Translations under genes and position numbers: made by a program | The notes under the pieces: generated by a model | What the model saw: only the letters and a program-made list of their open reading frames with translations | The model's database searches: none | What the model was told of the DNA's origin: nothing | Source: Hyphomicrobium sp. D-2 | GTDB taxonomy: Bacteria; Pseudomonadota; Alphaproteobacteria; Rhizobiales; Hyphomicrobiaceae | Length of the DNA: 64,000 nt | Direction of reading: 5' to 3' | Assembly: GCF_029872155.1 (NCBI RefSeq) | Contig: NZ_JARXLA010000005.1 | Location: forward strand, 372,001-436,000 | In this document: positions 24,690 through 36,112 of the stretch, in pieces | Position numbering within the stretch: the first letter of the stretch is position 1 | Layout of the letters: every line of letters starts with the position of its first letter

Positions 24690-25271
24690 ATGGACAAATC
24701 CCGCCCGCATAATCTGACGGAGCGCTCTGGCGCTCTGCTGGCGCCATTCAAGCAATGGGGCTGGTTGCAGGGTACGCGCGAGTCCATCAGCCGTATGCTG
24801 CAACAGCGTGCTACGGCCCACGAGATCGCGCTGGGATGTGCGCTGGGTGCCTTCGTTTCCATCACGCCGCTTCTGGGTGTCCAGACGCTGATGGCCATTG
24901 TGATGGCGTTTGTGCTGCGCGCCAGCGTGCCTGCTGCCATTGTGGGAACATTCATCGGCAATCCGCTGAGCTGGCCGTTTATCTGGGTTTCTACCTATCT
25001 GATGGGCCTGCAGATGGTTGGGCTGGAAGGCGCATTCGATGCCGCTGCGGTGCAACGCAACATCGAGTTGCTGGGCAATGCGCTGCTCGACCCTTCGCCG
25101 CAGCTGCTGGATGCTACCGCCGCGCTGTTCTGGCCGCTACTGTGGCCGATGCTGGCCGGCAGCCTGCCCATTGGCCTGCTGACGGCAGCGATCGTCTACT
25201 ATGTTTCGCGCAATTCGGTGCGCGCCTGGCGCTCCCGCCATATGGCTAGCGGCACTGCAGCGTCGGAATGA
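24690..25271 (+). CDS. DUF2062-family membrane protein
   Basis: 193 residues. The conserved DUF2062 region runs from about 45: ALGCALGAFVSITPLLGVQT, a membrane helix with many Ala/Val, then GNPLSWPFIW; a final membrane segment lies near 155-175. Function is unknown. It sits between rsh and pdxJ, the usual position in Hyphomicrobiales as I recall, and is 76 bases after rsh. Confidence 0.88.
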   Translation: MDKSRPHNLTERSGALLAPFKQWGWLQGTRESISRMLQQRATAHEIALGCALGAFVSITPLLGVQTLMAIVMAFVLRASVPAAIVGTFIGNPLSWPFIWVSTYLMGLQMVGLEGAFDAAAVQRNIELLGNALLDPSPQLLDATAALFWPLLWPMLAGSLPIGLLTAAIVYYVSRNSVRAWRSRHMASGTAASE

Positions 25272-25316
25272 TGCTCAGGAAAGCTGCTTCAAGTTCCTCA
25301 TCCCGGTTTGCATCAC

Positions 25317-26072
25317 ATGTCTAACTCTGCCCAACTGCGCCTTGGCGTGAATATCGATCACGTAGCGACGGTGCGGAACGCGCGCGGCGGCGCGCATCCA
25401 GATCCGGTGCGCGCAGCAAATCTTGCGATCGCTGCCGGCGCCGATGGCATCACCGCACATCTGCGCGAAGATCGGCGTCACATCCGCGATGGCGATATCG
25501 CGCGCCTGAAGGCCGAGCTGACCCGGCCGCTCAATCTGGAGATGGCGGCGACCGATGAGATGCTGGCCATTGCACTGCGGCACCGTCCGAACGCATGTTG
25601 CATCGTGCCGGAGCGGCGCGAGGAGCGCACGACCGAGGGCGGTCTTGATGTCGTCGGCGGTGGCGCGCGGCTGGAACGCCTGGTGGGCGAGCTGAAGCAG
25701 GCGGGCATCCGTGTTTCGCTTTTCATCGAGCCGGATGCTGCGGCCATCGAAGCCTCAAGCCGTTTGGGCGCCGATATCGTCGAGCTGCATACCGGGGCCT
25801 ACTGCGAGCGTGCACTGGAAGAAAATTCCGGCGCGGTTGCGCACGAATTGAAGCGCATCACCGATGCGGCCCGACTGGCCCATGCCGCAGGGCTTGAGGT
25901 GCATGCGGGGCACGGCCTGACCTACAATACGGTGGGGGCAGTGGCCGGGCTGCCGGAGATGGTTGAGTTGAATATCGGGCACTTCCTCATCGGCGAGGCG
26001 ATCTTTGATGGCCTGGCGACTTCGGTGACGCGCATGCGCGCGCTGATGGATGCTGCCCGGGCAGGAGACTGA
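25317..26072 (+). CDS. pdxJ: Pyridoxine 5'-phosphate synthase
   Basis: Closes the pyridoxine ring from 1-deoxyxylulose 5-phosphate and 3-amino-2-oxopropyl phosphate in the DXP-dependent vitamin B6 pathway. 251 residues from the ATG at 25317 with family signatures [38 protein letters not shown] and [10 protein letters not shown], then [12 protein letters not shown]. The frame opens at a TTG nine bases earlier; neither start has a strong ribosome binding site. The acpS-lepB-rnc-era genes that commonly follow pdxJ in the order are absent here. Confidence 0.95.
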   Translation: MSNSAQLRLGVNIDHVATVRNARGGAHPDPVRAANLAIAAGADGITAHLREDRRHIRDGDIARLKAELTRPLNLEMAATDEMLAIALRHRPNACCIVPERREERTTEGGLDVVGGGARLERLVGELKQAGIRVSLFIEPDAAAIEASSRLGADIVELHTGAYCERALEENSGAVAHELKRITDAARLAHAAGLEVHAGHGLTYNTVGAVAGLPEMVELNIGHFLIGEAIFDGLATSVTRMRALMDAARAGD

Positions 26073-26325
26073 GGTCACTGAATTAGCCCGATTGGCGAAG
26101 AGCGCGGTCCCTCCAAGGCGCGCGATTTTTTGCCGGAGCGCAATGTAACTGGCGCGGAGTGCCTGCTCCGGCGGCAAGCTAAAATATCGGCATTGTTTCG
26201 CTTGAATTTGAGCTAGGTCGGATGCTTGGCATTCGCGGGCCAGCAATGACTCGGGGCGCACGATGATTTCCTATCGGATGGCAGGCCAAGAGCTGGCTTG
26301 GCCCCAATCCCAACGGAGATCTCGC

Positions 26326-26760
26326 ATGGCAGACATCACACATTCGATTGTTCCGGAGCGAAGCACGTCCGCAAACCTGATCGTCATGCTGCTCGTGTCG
26401 GTGGTGGTGGGTGCGATTGTCGGTGCGATCCTCGGTGCTGCTTCGGCCGCGCCCACGTGGCTGGCGCTGATCGCAGGCCTGTGCGGGACACTGGCGGCGC
26501 TGTTTGCCCGCAATACGATCATCAACCGCATTGCGGGGATCGGCCTCAATGAATTCAATATTCCTTCGGTCGTGATCGTCTATGCGCTGATCGCATCCGT
26601 GGCTGGCAGCCTTGCCGCCAAGGAGGTGCTGGATAATGCGGCGACCTACGTTTCGAGTGGGGTGCTGGGCGCCATTGCGGCCCTGTTCTCGGCCATACTG
26701 ATGGCGATGCTGATGCTGACCTATTATCTCAACCCGCACTGTGAGCGGTTGAATCGTTGA
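26326..26760 (+). CDS. Small multi-spanning membrane protein, function unknown
   Basis: 144 residues from the ATG at 26326, which has GGAGATC eight bases upstream; an ATG at 26263 lacks this. Four hydrophobic segments fill most of the protein (LIVMLLVSVVVGAIVG, WLALIAGLCGTLAALFA, VVIVYALIASVAGSLAA, and GAIAALFSAILMAMLML), separated by short polar loops. No charged residues lie in the membrane segments, so it is not obviously a transporter. It is followed by a hairpin and a terminator. I do not recognise a family. Confidence 0.7.
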   Translation: MADITHSIVPERSTSANLIVMLLVSVVVGAIVGAILGAASAAPTWLALIAGLCGTLAALFARNTIINRIAGIGLNEFNIPSVVIVYALIASVAGSLAAKEVLDNAATYVSSGVLGAIAALFSAILMAMLMLTYYLNPHCERLNR

Positions 26761-26774
26761 GCAGTGGTGCCAAG

Positions 26775-26803
26775 CCGACGGCGGAACTGACGTCCGCCGT
26801 CGG
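26775..26803. repeat. Perfect 11-bp inverted repeat after the small membrane protein gene
   Basis: ccgacggcgga (26775-26785) and tccgccgtcgg (26793-26803) flank a seven-base loop. No T run follows. It could protect the 3' end of the upstream transcript or act with the terminator 35 bases on. Confidence 0.7.
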
Positions 26804-26837
26804 ATCGTAGCCGGATTGGAAAAGATATTTTTGTCAA

Positions 26838-26871
26838 AGGCGCCGCAGCGATCCGCCGCGGCGCTTTTTCG
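26838..26871 (+). terminator. Intrinsic terminator
   Basis: A 7-bp all-GC stem gcgccgc (26841-26847) with gcggcgc (26859-26865), followed directly by TTTTT. It ends the transcript of the small membrane protein gene. Confidence 0.85.
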
Positions 26872-27202
26872 TTTGCCAGCGCATGAGCGACAGGCGCGCC
26901 TAGATTCATTGAGCTGACGACCGGAGTTTTATGGCTGAAAAGCACCGGGTGCGCGGATGTGTACACCGGGATTTGACCTCAGTCGGGTTGACCGGAGATA
27001 CGTCGTTTGCTCCGCTGTGACTCTAAGGGTGCCGTTTGGCATCAGTGGTGCAAAAAATCGGCACTGCTGGGCCGGGAATCGATGGTAATCCAGAATCGCC
27101 ACGCAATATTCTGATCTGCGGATAACACCGCAGCGTGTGGTTGGTGCCGACTTGTCGTGTGCACGTGCGATTGGTCCCAGGGGAGAAGGTTTTCGCTGAA
27201 CG
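26872..27202 (+). other. Leader region of the pha antiporter operon
   Basis: About 330 bases without a credible gene. A purine-rich stretch (aggggagaagg, about 27179-27189) precedes the ATG at 27203 at a slightly long distance. I looked for a cation-responsive riboswitch and recognised none, although a leader this long ahead of an ion-transport operon could be structured. Confidence 0.4.
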
Positions 27203-30094
27203 ATGATATCGAACGAGTCGCTGCTTCTCGCCGCAATCGCGATTCCCTTCCTAGGCAGCCTCGTCGCTGCGCTGCTTCCGACCAATGCCCGTAACCTCGA
27301 AGCCTGGCTCGCCGGGAGTGTCGCGCTTGCGGAAATTGGCATCTTCAGCGTTCTCTATCCGGCAATAACCGACGGGCAGGTCGTTCGCAGCGAATGGGCA
27401 TGGATGCCCACTGCGGGGCTGAACTTCGTCCTGCGCATCGATGGTCTGTCGTGGATCTTCGCGCTGCTCATTGCCGGTATCGGCGGCCTCGTGTTCCTTT
27501 ACGCGCGCTATTACATGTCGCCGCAAGATCCGGTGCCGCGCTTCTTTTCGTTTCTGCTCGCCTTCATGGGCAGCATGCTGGGCATCGTATTTTCCGGCAA
27601 CCTGATCCAGCTCGTCTTCTTCTGGGAGCTGACGAGCGTTTTCTCATTCCTGCTCATCGCCTATTGGCATCACGATGCAAGTGCGCGGTCGGGTGCCCGT
27701 CTGGCGCTGACGATCACCGCGGCGGGCGGATTGTGCCTGTTTGGCGGCGTGCTGGTGCTCGGCGAGATCGTCGGCAGCTACGATCTGGATGAGGTGCTGG
27801 CGTCGGGCGTGCTGATCCGTTCGCACGATCTATATCTGCCGGCGCTGGTCCTGATCCTGCTCGGCGCCTTCACCAAGAGCGCGCAGTTCCCGTTTCACGT
27901 CTGGCTGCCGCGCGCGATGGCGGCGCCGACGCCGGTTTCGGCCTATCTGCATTCGGCAACGATGGTGAAGGCGGGCATCTTCCTGCTCATCCGCCTGTGG
28001 CCGGTGCTGTCGGGCACGGAAGCATGGCTGTGGCTGGTGGCAACGACCGGGCTCATCACCTTCGTGACCGGCGCGTATCTGGCGATGTTCCAGAACGACC
28101 TGAAGGGCGTGCTGGCCTATTCCACCATCAGCCATCTTGGGCTGACGACGCTGCTGCTGGGCATGGATGCGCCGCTGGCGACAGTGGCGGCTATTTTCCA
28201 CGTGATGAACCACGCGACCTTCAAGGCGTCGCTGTTCATGGCGGCAGGCGTCATCGACCACGAAACCGGCACGCGCGACATCCGCAAGCTCAGCGGGCTT
28301 TACCGATACATGCCGGTGACGACAGCGCTGGCTACGGTGGCGGCTGCGGCGATGGCGGGTGTGCCGCTGCTCAACGGCTTCCTGTCGAAGGAAATGTTCT
28401 TCGCCGAGACCATCGAAACCCACGATGGCTCGCTGATGGATACGCTGCTGCCATACTTCGCCACCGTGGCGGCGGCGTTCAGCGTGGCCTATTCGCTGCG
28501 GTTTATCCGCGATGTGTTCTTCGGTCCGCCGCCGACCAACCTGCCGCATGAGCCGCACGAACCACCACACTGGATGCGTTTCCCCATCGAGTTGCTGGTG
28601 GTTGTGTGTCTGCTGGTGGGCATGTTCCCCAACTACACGATCGGTCCGTTCCTCAATGTCGCGGTCGCCTCGGTGCTGGGTGCAACGGCGCCGAAGTTCA
28701 ACCTTGCCATCTGGCACGGCTTCACGCTGCCGTTTGTGATGAGTATCGTGGCGATGGCGGGCGGCATCGCGGTCTATGCGTTCCTGAAGCTCTACAACTT
28801 TGACAACCGCAGGATGCCGTGGCCGGCGGTGGGCGAACTGATCCCGACCGACTTTGTCGGCGCGACGGCGCGTTCGGCGATGCGGTGGATCGGCACGCGT
28901 TCGTTGCAGCCGCAGTTGCGCTCGGTGGTCTGCTTTGCCTTCGTGGCAGGGCTGGCGCCTCTGGTCGGCCGGACGCTGTTTCCTGAAACGCTGCAACTGA
29001 CGAAGATCGATGCGGCGTTCGCGCTGGTCTGGATCATCGGCGTCGTGTGCGCGCTGGCGACCGCCTATCAGGCGAAGTTCCACCGGCTGGCGGCGCTCAT
29101 TTTCATGAGCGGTGCCGGCATCGCCACCTTCCTCACCTTCATCTACCTGTCGGCACCGGATCTTGCGCTGACGCAGCTTCTCGTCGAGGTGGTGACGACT
29201 GTGCTGATTCTGCTGGGTCTGCGCTGGCTGCCAAAGCGCGATGAGCGTCTGCTGAAGACGGACTCGTCCATGCTGATGCGCCGTTATGTCGATCTGACCA
29301 TCGCGATGGTTGTCGGCACTGGCCTCGCCATGCTGGCGTTCGCGGTGATGACGCGTCCGGCGCCGCAGTACAATCTGGCCGAGTTCTTCCTGCATCGCTC
29401 CTATGCTGAAGGCGGCGGTCGAAACGTCGTCAACGTTATTCTGGTCGACTTCCGCGGCTTTGATACGCTGGGCGAAATCACGGTCCTGTGCATCGTGGCG
29501 CTGGTGGTGTTCGCATTGTTACGCCGCTTCCGGCCGTCGCCGGAAAGCATCGGGTCGCCGGAGCAGAAGCGTATTCAGGAGGCGTTCGACGTCGATCATC
29601 CTGACCGGCGGCCGGGCGAAACGATTGCCGACTACCTGCTGATCCCGTCGGTCATCATGCGGTTGCTGTTCCCGGTCATCGGCACGCTCGGAATTTATCT
29701 GTTCCTGCGCGGCCATGATCTGCCCGGCGGCGGCTTCGTGGCCGGACTGACGCTGGCGATCGCCATCATCCTGCAATACATGGGCGGCGGCGCGGCCTGG
29801 GTGGAAGACCGCATTCGCGTGTTCCCGCTGCGCTGGATGGCGGTTGGCTTTGCGTTCGCACTGGCCGGCGGCGGCATCGCGCTGGCGTTCGGCTATCCGT
29901 TCCTGACGGCCTTCGCCTACGATCTGCATCTGCCGGTCGTTGGGTCGCTGCATCTGTCGACGGTGCTGCTGTTCGATCTGGGCGTGCTGGCGATTGTGCT
30001 CGGCGCTACGGTGCTGATCATCATCGCGCTTGCTCACCAGTCGATCCGTACGCACCGCAAGCCTAAAGCCGCTGCTGCCGAGGAGGCCACCTGA
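27203..30094 (+). CDS. phaAB: Monovalent cation/H+ antiporter, fused A/B subunits (Pha/Mrp)
   Basis: Largest membrane subunit of a seven-function, multi-subunit cation/proton antiporter related to complex I. 963 residues: an N-terminal MrpA/NuoL-like part (about 1-760) with the proton-channel motifs FFWELTS, FTKSAQFPFHVWLP, YLHSATMVKAG and HVMNHATFKASLFMAAG, then an MrpB-like domain from about 805 (GIYLFLRGHDLPGGGFVAGL). The A-B fusion is typical of the Pha1 type described in Sinorhizobium meliloti for K+ efflux and pH adaptation; Na+/H+ exchange is the alternative. The stop overlaps the phaC start by one base. Confidence 0.92.
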   Translation: MISNESLLLAAIAIPFLGSLVAALLPTNARNLEAWLAGSVALAEIGIFSVLYPAITDGQVVRSEWAWMPTAGLNFVLRIDGLSWIFALLIAGIGGLVFLYARYYMSPQDPVPRFFSFLLAFMGSMLGIVFSGNLIQLVFFWELTSVFSFLLIAYWHHDASARSGARLALTITAAGGLCLFGGVLVLGEIVGSYDLDEVLASGVLIRSHDLYLPALVLILLGAFTKSAQFPFHVWLPRAMAAPTPVSAYLHSATMVKAGIFLLIRLWPVLSGTEAWLWLVATTGLITFVTGAYLAMFQNDLKGVLAYSTISHLGLTTLLLGMDAPLATVAAIFHVMNHATFKASLFMAAGVIDHETGTRDIRKLSGLYRYMPVTTALATVAAAAMAGVPLLNGFLSKEMFFAETIETHDGSLMDTLLPYFATVAAAFSVAYSLRFIRDVFFGPPPTNLPHEPHEPPHWMRFPIELLVVVCLLVGMFPNYTIGPFLNVAVASVLGATAPKFNLAIWHGFTLPFVMSIVAMAGGIAVYAFLKLYNFDNRRMPWPAVGELIPTDFVGATARSAMRWIGTRSLQPQLRSVVCFAFVAGLAPLVGRTLFPETLQLTKIDAAFALVWIIGVVCALATAYQAKFHRLAALIFMSGAGIATFLTFIYLSAPDLALTQLLVEVVTTVLILLGLRWLPKRDERLLKTDSSMLMRRYVDLTIAMVVGTGLAMLAFAVMTRPAPQYNLAEFFLHRSYAEGGGRNVVNVILVDFRGFDTLGEITVLCIVALVVFALLRRFRPSPESIGSPEQKRIQEAFDVDHPDRRPGETIADYLLIPSVIMRLLFPVIGTLGIYLFLRGHDLPGGGFVAGLTLAIAIILQYMGGGAAWVEDRIRVFPLRWMAVGFAFALAGGGIALAFGYPFLTAFAYDLHLPVVGSLHLSTVLLFDLGVLAIVLGATVLIIIALAHQSIRTHRKPKAAAAEEAT

Positions 30095-30432
30095 TGGAGA
30101 TCATTCTGGCTCTCAGTATCGGTGCGCTTGCCGGTTCCGGCATCTGGCTGATCCTGCGCTCGCGCACGTATCAGGTGCTGATCGGGCTTTCGCTGCTGTC
30201 CTATGCGGTCAACCTGTTTATCTTTTCGATGGGGCGGCTGCGCACCGATGCGCCGCCGATCCTGGAGAAGGGGGTGCCAAATACGCTGGCTCACTACACC
30301 GACCCGGTACCGCAGGCGCTGGTGCTGACGGCCATCGTCATCACCTTCGCGATGACCGCACTCTTTCTGGTTGTTCTGTTGGTTGCGCGCGGCCTGACGC
30401 GTAACGACCATGTCGATGGGCGAGAATCCTGA
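30094..30432 (+). CDS. phaC: Cation/H+ antiporter subunit C (NuoK-like)
   Basis: 112 residues with three membrane segments, homologous to NuoK: YQVLIGLSLLSYAVNLFIFS and DPVPQALVLTAIVITFAMTA are the conserved helices of MrpC/PhaC. AGGAGG lies 8 bases before the ATG, which shares one base with the phaAB stop (TGATG), so translation is coupled. Confidence 0.92.
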   Translation: MEIILALSIGALAGSGIWLILRSRTYQVLIGLSLLSYAVNLFIFSMGRLRTDAPPILEKGVPNTLAHYTDPVPQALVLTAIVITFAMTALFLVVLLVARGLTRNDHVDGRES

Positions 30433-30434
30433 CC

Positions 30435-32144
30435 GTGACGCTGAATATGAATAGTCTCGCCATCGCGCCGATCCTGTTGCCGCTCGCAACGGCGGCGATC
30501 ATGGTTGCGCTGGGGGAACGGCGCAGAAACATCAAGGCCGTGCTTGGCGTCGTTTCGACGATGATGACGCTCGGCATTGCCGTGTCGCTGCTGTTGTTCG
30601 CCGACAGCGCGCCTGCAGGCGAGCCCGCAGCGATCAGCGTTTATCTGGTTGGCAACTGGGCCGCGCCCTACGGCATCGTGCTGGTGGTCGATCGGCTTTC
30701 TTCGCTGATGCTGGTGCTGGCCAGTACGGTGGTGTTGGCGGGGCAGCTATATTCGATCGCCCGCTGGCACAGCGCCGGCATGTTCTTTCATGCCTTGGTG
30801 CAGCTGCTGCTGATGGGGCTCAACGGCGCCTTCCTCACCGGCGATCTGTTCAATCTGTTCGTGTTCTTCGAGGTCCTGCTGGCGGCGTCCTACGGTCTGG
30901 TGCTGCACGGATCGGGCGCGCCGCGTGTGAAGGCGGGCCTGCACTACATCGCGGTCAATCTCGCCGCGTCGTCGCTGTTCCTGATCGGCGCCAGCCTCAT
31001 CTATGGCGCTGCGGGCACGCTGAACATGGCTGATCTGGCGGCGCGGGTGCCAATCCTGCCGGATGATGAGCGCATGCTGATGGAGGCGGGCGCCGCCATT
31101 CTCGGCGTCGCGTTCCTGGTGAAGGCCGGCATGTGGCCGTTGTGCTTCTGGCTGCCATCGGCGTATGCGCTGGCGGTGCCACCGGTCGCGGCCATTTTCT
31201 CCATCATGACCAAGGTGGGCGTGTATGTGATCCTGCGTCTGTGGCCGATGGTGTTCGGCGTGGACGCGGGCGCTTCGGCCTTCTTCGGCAGCAACTGGCT
31301 GCTTGTCGGCGGCATCCTGACGGTGGCATTCGGCGTCATCGGCTTGCTAGCGTCTCAGGATCTGCCGCGCATGGCCGCCTACAACGTGATCATTTCGTCT
31401 GGCACACTGCTGGCGGCGATCGCTGCGGGCAGTTCGGGCGTGACCGCCGGCGCGCTGTTCTATCTCATCAGTTCGACGCTGGCCGTCAGTGCGTTCTTCC
31501 TGCTGATCGATCTTATTGAGCGCGGCCGTATTCCGGGCGCCGACGTGCTGGTTGTCACCTTCGAAGCCCTGAGCGAGGAAGACGAAGAGGAACCGGACGC
31601 TGCCGACCCGGTGGGCATCGCCATTCCCGCAACGATGGCCATTCTCGGCATTGGCTTTGCCGCGTGCGCGCTGCTGCTGGCGGGACTGCCGCCGCTGACC
31701 GGCTTCGTCGCCAAGTTCCTTATGCTGCACGCAATGTTTCTGCCCGATGGCGTTGCTGTCGGTGCCCATGAGGTCAACGGTACGACGCCGACGCTCGGGG
31801 CATTGAGCTGGACGCTGATGGCTATGCTGCTTATTTCCGGCTTCGCCGTCATGGTGGCGATGGCGCGCGCGGGTGTGCGCGTGTTCTGGGTGCCGATGGA
31901 AAGCACGGTGCCGAAGGTGCGCTTTCTGGAAATGGTGCCGATCGTCTCGTTGCTGCTGCTGTGTGCAACGCTGACGGTGCAAGCGGGGCCGGTGGCGCGC
32001 TTCATGGACGCGACGGCAAAGAGCATTCATGCGCCGGAAGGTTACGTGCGCGGTGTGCTGGATGTGCCGCGCAAACGCCCTGAGCAACCGGTGATCGACG
32101 GCCAGCCTGCCACGGCACCCGCCACGCAGGAGGTGAGCCCATGA
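30435..32144 (+). CDS. phaD: Cation/H+ antiporter subunit D (NuoM/N-like)
   Basis: 569 residues, a 14-helix antiporter-like membrane protein. Conserved features: FFEVLLAASYGLVLHG, then FLVKAGMWPLCFWLPSAY with the channel Lys, and AAYNVIISSGTLLAA. It is longer than many MrpD (about 500) because of an acidic loop (EALSEEDEEEPDAADP, about 377-392) and a polar Pro-rich tail. The start is a GTG at 30435, two bases after the phaC stop; an ATG at 30447 is possible. Confidence 0.92.
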   Translation: MTLNMNSLAIAPILLPLATAAIMVALGERRRNIKAVLGVVSTMMTLGIAVSLLLFADSAPAGEPAAISVYLVGNWAAPYGIVLVVDRLSSLMLVLASTVVLAGQLYSIARWHSAGMFFHALVQLLLMGLNGAFLTGDLFNLFVFFEVLLAASYGLVLHGSGAPRVKAGLHYIAVNLAASSLFLIGASLIYGAAGTLNMADLAARVPILPDDERMLMEAGAAILGVAFLVKAGMWPLCFWLPSAYALAVPPVAAIFSIMTKVGVYVILRLWPMVFGVDAGASAFFGSNWLLVGGILTVAFGVIGLLASQDLPRMAAYNVIISSGTLLAAIAAGSSGVTAGALFYLISSTLAVSAFFLLIDLIERGRIPGADVLVVTFEALSEEDEEEPDAADPVGIAIPATMAILGIGFAACALLLAGLPPLTGFVAKFLMLHAMFLPDGVAVGAHEVNGTTPTLGALSWTLMAMLLISGFAVMVAMARAGVRVFWVPMESTVPKVRFLEMVPIVSLLLLCATLTVQAGPVARFMDATAKSIHAPEGYVRGVLDVPRKRPEQPVIDGQPATAPATQEVSP

Positions 32145-32638
32145 GCGTGCTAACCCGCCGGGTGCTGCCTTATCCGCTGCTGTCGGCGTTTCTGCTGATC
32201 ATGTGGCTGCTGCTCAATCAGTCTCTTTCGGCCGGACATCTGATCCTTGGCTCGATCATCGGCGTTGCCGGTGGTCTTGCGATTTCATCGCTGCAGATTC
32301 CCTCCGGTCAGGTGCGCAACCTGCACCTGCTGGTGCAGTTCGCATTCATCGTCCTGTACGACATCATCCGTTCCAACATTGCGGTGACGCGCATCGTGCT
32401 GACGCCGGGGCGGGTTGCGAAGTCGGGCTTTCTCTACGTCAAGCTGGATATTCGCAACGAATACGCGCTGGCGATTCTGGCGTGCGTGGTGACTTCCACG
32501 CCGGGCACTGTCTGGGTCAATTTCGACAGCGCCAAGGGCGAACTGCTGCTGCACGTGCTGGACCTTGTTGACGAGGATGAATGGACTGACCTGATCAAGA
32601 ACCGCTACGAGCGACTGCTGAAGGAGATCTTCGAATGA
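32141..32638 (+). CDS. phaE: Cation/H+ antiporter subunit E
   Basis: 165 residues of the MrpE family: two N-terminal membrane helices (YPLLSAFLLIMWLLLNQS, LILGSIIGVAGGL), then a cytoplasmic domain with VVTSTPGTVWVNFD and LHVLDLVDEDEW, which are family signatures. It overlaps phaD by four bases (ATGA). Confidence 0.92.
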   Translation: MSVLTRRVLPYPLLSAFLLIMWLLLNQSLSAGHLILGSIIGVAGGLAISSLQIPSGQVRNLHLLVQFAFIVLYDIIRSNIAVTRIVLTPGRVAKSGFLYVKLDIRNEYALAILACVVTSTPGTVWVNFDSAKGELLLHVLDLVDEDEWTDLIKNRYERLLKEIFE

Positions 32639-32919
32639 CGGCACATTCGATTCTTATATGGTCGGTCGCGGCCGCTGAAATGATGATCGTGCTGGCCATG
32701 GCGTGCGCGGCTTATCGCATGCTGAAGGGACCGCGGGCGCAGGATCGCGTGCTGGCGCTCGATGCGTTCTATGTGTGCGGCATGATCCTCATTCTCACGT
32801 TCGGCATCGAGACATCGGACATCTTCTATTTTGAGGCGGTGTTGGTGATTGCGCTGGTGGGCTTTGTTGCCACGGCCGCGCTCGCCAAGTTCCTTATGCG
32901 CGGGGAGCCAATCGAATGA
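32635..32919 (+). CDS. phaF: Cation/H+ antiporter subunit F
   Basis: 94 residues, three membrane helices. The family signature YRMLKGPRAQDRVLALDAFY is present, followed by LILTFGIETSDIFYFEAVL. It overlaps phaE and phaG by four bases each. Confidence 0.92.
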   Translation: MTAHSILIWSVAAAEMMIVLAMACAAYRMLKGPRAQDRVLALDAFYVCGMILILTFGIETSDIFYFEAVLVIALVGFVATAALAKFLMRGEPIE

Positions 32920-33323
32920 TGGAGGTTTCTCCCACTCTGCCCGCCTGGGTGGCGATCGTTACGTCCATTCTTGTGCTGCTGGGCGCAGCATTGACGCTGA
33001 TCGGAACCATCGGTCTGGTGCGGCTGAACAACTTCTATTCGCGCGTGCATCCGCCGACGCTGGGAACCACCCTGGGCATCGGCTGCGTGCTGCTGGCGTC
33101 GATGCTGTATTTTTCCGTGGTGAAGCAGCGGCTGGTGGTGCACGAGGTGCTGATTGCCATCTTCGTCACCATAACGACGCCGGTTACGCTGATGCTGCTC
33201 GTCAGCGCTGCTTTGCGGCGCGACTGGGCTATCGGTGATCCGAGTGTGCCGGTTCCTCCCGGTCTGCCGGAGGAGGCCGAACGGCCGGAGCCATTGCCCG
33301 AGTCGGATCAGCCGACGTCATAG
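32916..33323 (+). CDS. phaG: Cation/H+ antiporter subunit G
   Basis: 135 residues: three membrane helices with the MrpG signature GTIGLVRLNNFYSRVHPPTL and TLGIGCVLLAS, then a Pro/Glu-rich cytoplasmic tail. Last gene of the tightly overlapping six-gene operon. No classical T-run terminator follows; two strong hairpins lie between it and tex. Confidence 0.92.
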   Translation: MMEVSPTLPAWVAIVTSILVLLGAALTLIGTIGLVRLNNFYSRVHPPTLGTTLGIGCVLLASMLYFSVVKQRLVVHEVLIAIFVTITTPVTLMLLVSAALRRDWAIGDPSVPVPPGLPEEAERPEPLPESDQPTS

Positions 33324-33480
33324 CCGGCGGCTACGGCAACTTCTGCTTTGCCTTACAGCGGGGCGGGCAGGGCATCGCCCCTGCGGCCCGCCCGGCATCA
33401 TGACTGCTGCATTTCCGTTGGCGACATTTTCGGCAGCATCGTAGTGCGATGTATGCAATTCGCATTGCGACGGCATCGGT

Positions 33481-33527
33481 GTGGTAAAGCGTGATCGCGT
33501 TTTCAGGTGCGATCACGCTCCAACCAC
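33481..33527. repeat. Long bipartite palindrome downstream of phaG
   Basis: Inner perfect 11-bp arms agcgtgatcgc (33488-33498) and gcgatcacgct (33509-33519), outer arms gtggt (33481-33485) and accac (33523-33527). The style matches intergenic palindromes dispersed in Hyphomicrobiales genomes. No T run follows on either strand. Confidence 0.65.
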
Positions 33528-33543
33528 GTGCTGAGACCGATGG

Positions 33544-33576
33544 TGACGCTTCGGATTGACAGCGCCCGAAGCGTCA
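33544..33576. repeat. Second 11-bp perfect inverted repeat between phaG and tex
   Basis: tgacgcttcgg (33544-33554) and ccgaagcgtca (33566-33576) with an 11-base loop, 12 bases past the end of tex. It could act as a hairpin 3' end for the convergent tex and pha transcripts; it lacks a T run. Confidence 0.65.
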
Positions 33577-33587
33577 ATGGCTTAGGC

Positions 33588-35912
<2,325 letters not shown>

Positions 35913-36112
35913 GCTGCGCTCCTTCGGAACGGGCCTCATGCAATGCTTGGGGCAGGGTGGTCAAGTGCGCGCAAATGGTATGTGGATTGCGGCGCCGGCA
36001 AGCGACTTTTCGCTCAATAGTGGCATTTATAGGGGGAGGTTGAACCCCATAGGCCAGAGAATCGTAACTGATAGGCAGTTGCGCCCGGCCTGTCATTCTC
36101 CGATACAGCGCC

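Noticed and set aside
26872-27202. A riboswitch ahead of the pha operon
   Set aside because: The leader is long enough, but I could not identify any known aptamer core, so I left it as an unassigned leader.
27830-29395. A 521-residue open frame on the minus strand opposite phaAB
   Set aside because: It is rich in Arg, His and Gln with no domain. This is typical of the antisense of Leu/Val-rich membrane-protein codons in high-G+C DNA, and phaAB on the other strand is certain.
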